Below are positions 6,324-8,609 of a stretch of DNA of 8,609 nt, piece by piece. The translations under genes and the position numbers were made by a program. The notes beneath the pieces were generated by a model. It had not been told where the DNA came from, ran no database searches, and saw only the letters and a program-made list of their open reading frames with translations. Each line of letters starts with the position of its first letter. The first letter of the stretch is position 1. The stretch spans positions 1-8,609 of the forward strand of contig JANXXW010000333.1 in assembly GCA_025350425.1 (NCBI GenBank), in the 5' to 3' direction. This DNA is from Rhodospirillales bacterium (lineage in GTDB: Bacteria > Pseudomonadota > Alphaproteobacteria > Acetobacterales > Acetobacteraceae).

Positions 6324-6654
6324 TTTAGCTCCATTTCAATTGTGCCGGGGCAGGCCGAAACGGTCCAAGCCCAGACTACGCTTGACCTGCAACTCCTACG
6401 CCACTCGCACGCCAAGTGCATCCCAAAGCTTGGTAGCCATACCCCCGGCCACTCTTGCCCGGCATTATGTCGATACGCTTCAGTGTCTCCGCCTTACGGA
6501 GCGACGGCTCGAACTTCTCGCTCACTCCTCGCGGAGCGTCATTGCGGCAGGACGCCCGCGCCCGTCACGTTTTCGTATCCAGTTGTTCAATCGTCTGGGT
6601 TCTTCGGATTTGTGCTCATGCGCGGAAACGCGGGCATCTTCCTGCCCGATTTTA
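6324..6654. other. 331-bp non-coding gap between GH15 and transglutaminase-like genes
   Basis: This is the only long gap. It lies downstream of the GH15 gene and upstream of the transglutaminase-like gene, both on the minus strand, so it should hold a terminator and a promoter. The right end has two stacked hairpins (6621-6648). Further in are short inverted repeats such as ctccg-cctta-cggag near 6487-6501. The minus strand has a frame open for about 50 codons that ends at 6376, with an internal ATG at 6465 giving 29 residues (MPGKSGRGYGYQ...). There is no good ribosome binding site and I recognise no family. It could be a decayed gene or chance. Base composition is visibly less GC-rich than the flanks. 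No tRNA or known riboswitch was recognised. Confidence 0.6.
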
Positions 6655-6656
6655 TC
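6621..6656. terminator. paired hairpins next to the GH15 stop, possible terminator
   Basis: CGGGCA (6631-6636) and TGCCCG (6643-6648) form a perfect six-base-pair stem with a six-base loop. A second small stem, CGCG-GAAA-CGCG (6621-6632), overlaps its left edge. On the plus strand the larger stem is followed by ATTTTATC, a short T-rich tail, so it reads best as a plus-strand intrinsic terminator, although no plus-strand gene ends here. For the minus-strand GH15 transcript, the stem begins seven bases after the stop but lacks a U-tract. A weak bidirectional terminator or mRNA 3'-end stabiliser is the likeliest use. Confidence 0.35.
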
Positions 6657-8609
6657 ACACGATCGCGACCAAATGCTCCGTGTTGTTCAGGCGGAACGCG
6701 ATCTGGCCACCAGGACCGGCGTGGCTCGGCAACTCCACGACGTACATTCCCGCGCCGATATCGGTGGTCAAGCTCATCCGTGTGGTCACCCAGCCGTCAT
6801 CCGACCATGCGATGGAGGTCGGCTCGCTCAGGTCGAGCCGTAACACGCGGCCCGCCGCCACTCGTAGCGCGCGCCAGTCGGCTCGCCACGGCTGCACGCG
6901 CGGCACGGTGCGGGTCGCCACATAGCGGGCCACCGTTTGCGGCGGCATGTCGAATACGGCGCCGTCGGCCAGCGATCGGCACAGCTTGACGTGCTCCGAA
7001 TGTGCCCACACGAGCGGCATGGCCGAACCGCTGGGCCGCCCGCGCACGAGTTCACGCTCGGGAATGTCGTTGGTGTCCCATACTTGTTCGGGGATCATGC
7101 CACCGGCGCTGGAGCATGCCTCCATCGTTGCCAGCAACCGCCTGGCCTCGTCAGCGCGGCCCGCGGCTAATTCGTAATGCGCCCGCTCGCCGGTCATCAA
7201 CGGCCACAGGCGACCGATGCCGGTGCCATCGAAACCGCGGCCATCGGCGTGCTCGCCATAGCCGTCATGGTTATAGCGATACCAGCACGGACCGCCCGGC
7301 AGTTCGACCCGAAGCGCGTGATCGATAGCCCGCACGGTGGACAGGATGCGTGGATCATCAGCGGCACGCAGCCCGAACCTGACCAGTGCGAGTGCGTCGG
7401 GGCTGATGATGTCGGCCGCTGGCATGTTGGTCTGGTCATACGGCCGGTTCTTGATCGCCACTTCGCCGTGCAGTTCGGCATCGGCTGTGTCGCCCACCGG
7501 AGGCACGATCCGTGTGTAATAACCGTCCACTCCAGCCGCTCGGGCCAGGGCGGTGTCGGTCACGAAGGTCCAGCTTTCGATGGCGTCGTTCCACGCATCG
7601 GCGGTCTCGCGCAACGCCTCCGCCAGCGCCGGACGCCCGGCGATGTCGGCGAGGTCTGCGCCGGCCAGCAACGCGGAAATCTCCACCGCAAGCGTGAAGG
7701 TGGAGTAACCCCCATCCTCCTCCCAGCGATCCTGGCGGGTTACCGGCCCGTTCCGCAGGACATAGCCGCAGGCGCGTTCCACCATCGGCCAGTAGGCGGG
7801 CAGGGCGCCCGGCTGCAGCGCCCCGGCACGGCGCATCATGTCCACCAGCAGGATGGGGAACGCGCACTCGTCCATCTGCACGCCCTGCCAAAAGGGCGTG
7901 CCATCCAGCCAGCAATTCTGCGGCCAATGTCCGTCCGCCTCCTGCGTCGCCCGCAGATATTGTAAGACCCTGTGTGCGTCGTCGAACGCGCCGCAGGCGA
8001 GCAGACCGCCGGCGGTCTCCACCAGGTCGCGCGGCCATACCAGATGGTAGCCGCCGAGGTCGTCGTCGCCTTTGCGGGCGCCCCACGGGATCGACAGGCT
8101 GGCGATGATGCCGCCCGGGAAGTTCGGGCTGTCATGCGCGCGCAGCACGGCGGTGCTGATGCGGTAGGTGTGGCGCGTCGTGCTGGCGCCCCGCAACTCC
8201 ACAAGCGGGCGCTGCCACTCGCGCCACGCCCTTGCATATTCGTCGGCCATCGCATCGAACTTATGGTCCAGCGAGGCGCGCACCCGGAACGCCGCCTCCG
8301 CCCAGCCGCGCCCGAAGCCCAGCGCCAGCACGAACGGCGCGCCGTCGGCCACGTCGATCTCGGCGCACATCGCCACGTTGCCGGCGGGCGCCTGCTCCCA
8401 CTGGTTCGACAGCGTCCCGTGGCGCGACAGCTCCTGCCATCCGTCGCTGACGCCGACATAGCCGACCGAGCGGGCCAGGAACGGCCGCGAGCAACCGAGT
8501 GCGATGAAGGTGCCGTCACCTTCCGCGAACAGCATTGTGGTGCCTTTGTACTCGCCCAGCCAGACCGAGTTGTTGGCGCCGCCATTGACCAGGTGCGGCG
8601 CCAGCAGCC
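6655..8609 (-). CDS. GH15 glucoamylase/glucodextranase-type glycoside hydrolase, N-terminus missing
   Basis: The frame is open through the right edge of the window, giving about 650 visible residues; bacterial relatives are near 800, so roughly the first 140 are outside. The ATG at 8535 is internal, because the upstream in-frame peptide (LLAPHLVNGGANNSVWLG) is typical of the family's N-terminal beta-sandwich domain. The (alpha/alpha)6 catalytic barrel follows, with YHLVWPRDL (codons near 8045), DGHWPQNCWLDG, and the general acid in DRWEEDGGYS (about 7720). The general base is in MIPEQVWD (about 7088). Both glutamates are present, so it should hydrolyse alpha-glucosidic bonds from non-reducing ends with inversion, releasing beta-glucose from starch, glycogen, dextran or related oligosaccharides. 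The C-terminal portion after about 6930 matches the extra beta domain seen in glucodextranase-like enzymes. Whether it is exported cannot be judged without the N-terminus. Confidence 0.92.
   Translation of the reverse strand, partial: LLAPHLVNGGANNSVWLGEYKGTTMLFAEGDGTFIALGCSRPFLARSVGYVGVSDGWQELSRHGTLSNQWEQAPAGNVAMCAEIDVADGAPFVLALGFGRGWAEAAFRVRASLDHKFDAMADEYARAWREWQRPLVELRGASTTRHTYRISTAVLRAHDSPNFPGGIIASLSIPWGARKGDDDLGGYHLVWPRDLVETAGGLLACGAFDDAHRVLQYLRATQEADGHWPQNCWLDGTPFWQGVQMDECAFPILLVDMMRRAGALQPGALPAYWPMVERACGYVLRNGPVTRQDRWEEDGGYSTFTLAVEISALLAGADLADIAGRPALAEALRETADAWNDAIESWTFVTDTALARAAGVDGYYTRIVPPVGDTADAELHGEVAIKNRPYDQTNMPAADIISPDALALVRFGLRAADDPRILSTVRAIDHALRVELPGGPCWYRYNHDGYGEHADGRGFDGTGIGRLWPLMTGERAHYELAAGRADEARRLLATMEACSSAGGMIPEQVWDTNDIPERELVRGRPSGSAMPLVWAHSEHVKLCRSLADGAVFDMPPQTVARYVATRTVPRVQPWRADWRALRVAAGRVLRLDLSEPTSIAWSDDGWVTTRMSLTTDIGAGMYVVELPSHAGPGGQIAFRLNNTEHLVAIV

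Noticed and set aside
6339..6368. Possible minus-strand promoter TTGGAC - 18 bases - CACAAT before the transglutaminase-like gene
   Set aside because: Boxes match weakly and the start of transcription would fall only about ten bases before the ATG, partly within the ribosome binding site.
5802..6989. Plus-strand 395-codon open frame across the transglutaminase-like gene and the gap
   Set aside because: It overlaps two well-supported minus-strand genes, has no domain signature, and its C-terminal half is Arg/Ser-rich shadow sequence.
7177..7965. Plus-strand 262-codon open frame inside the GH15 gene
   Set aside because: Antisense shadow of the catalytic barrel; no recognisable protein family and no ribosome binding site.
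8461..8535. ATG at 8535 as the start of the GH15 gene
   Set aside because: The frame continues upstream to the window edge with a family-typical peptide, so the true N-terminus is outside the window.

Overview
The window is GC-rich DNA with strong third-position G/C bias. Gene content, protein style and a LysM / psd-pssA neighbourhood suggest an alphaproteobacterium. A Rhodospirillales/Acetobacteraceae-like host is my best guess, inferred from protein flavour only. No rRNA, tRNA, CRISPR array, integrase or complete insertion sequence is visible. Coding density is very high, and the only gap above 300 bases is 6324-6654.

Layout. (1) Plus strand, 1-1869: the C-terminal end of a LysM protein cut by the window edge, then a two-gene phospholipid operon. 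In it, psd (phosphatidylserine decarboxylase) overlaps pssA (phosphatidylserine synthase) by ATGA. Together they make phosphatidylethanolamine from CDP-diacylglycerol and serine, although gene order is the reverse of reaction order. (2) Minus strand, 6323 down to 1870: a run of five co-directional genes, transcribed as transglutaminase-like protein, dienelactone-hydrolase-family protein, CoA-transferase-like alpha subunit, CoA-transferase-like beta subunit, CaiB/BaiF CoA-transferase. The last three are joined by two ATGA overlaps and look translationally coupled. (3) Minus strand, 8609 down to 6655: a GH15 glucoamylase/glucodextranase-type enzyme whose N-terminus lies outside the window.

The plus-strand and minus-strand blocks converge with no intergenic base. 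The palindrome TGATCA at 1867-1872 holds the stop codons of pssA and of the CaiB/BaiF gene.

The most interesting part is the alpha/beta/CaiB module. The alpha and beta proteins look like the IpdA/IpdB-related branch of class I CoA-transferases, but I see no glutamate where either known catalytic one should be. A class III CoA-transferase is coupled directly behind them. With an alpha/beta-hydrolase upstream, this could be a catabolic acyl-CoA activation or ring-opening module of unknown substrate. The transglutaminase-like protein also lacks the expected catalytic histidine. I did not find evidence for a wholly new type of system such as a defence island, retron or array; the rest is ordinary metabolism with a few unusual details.
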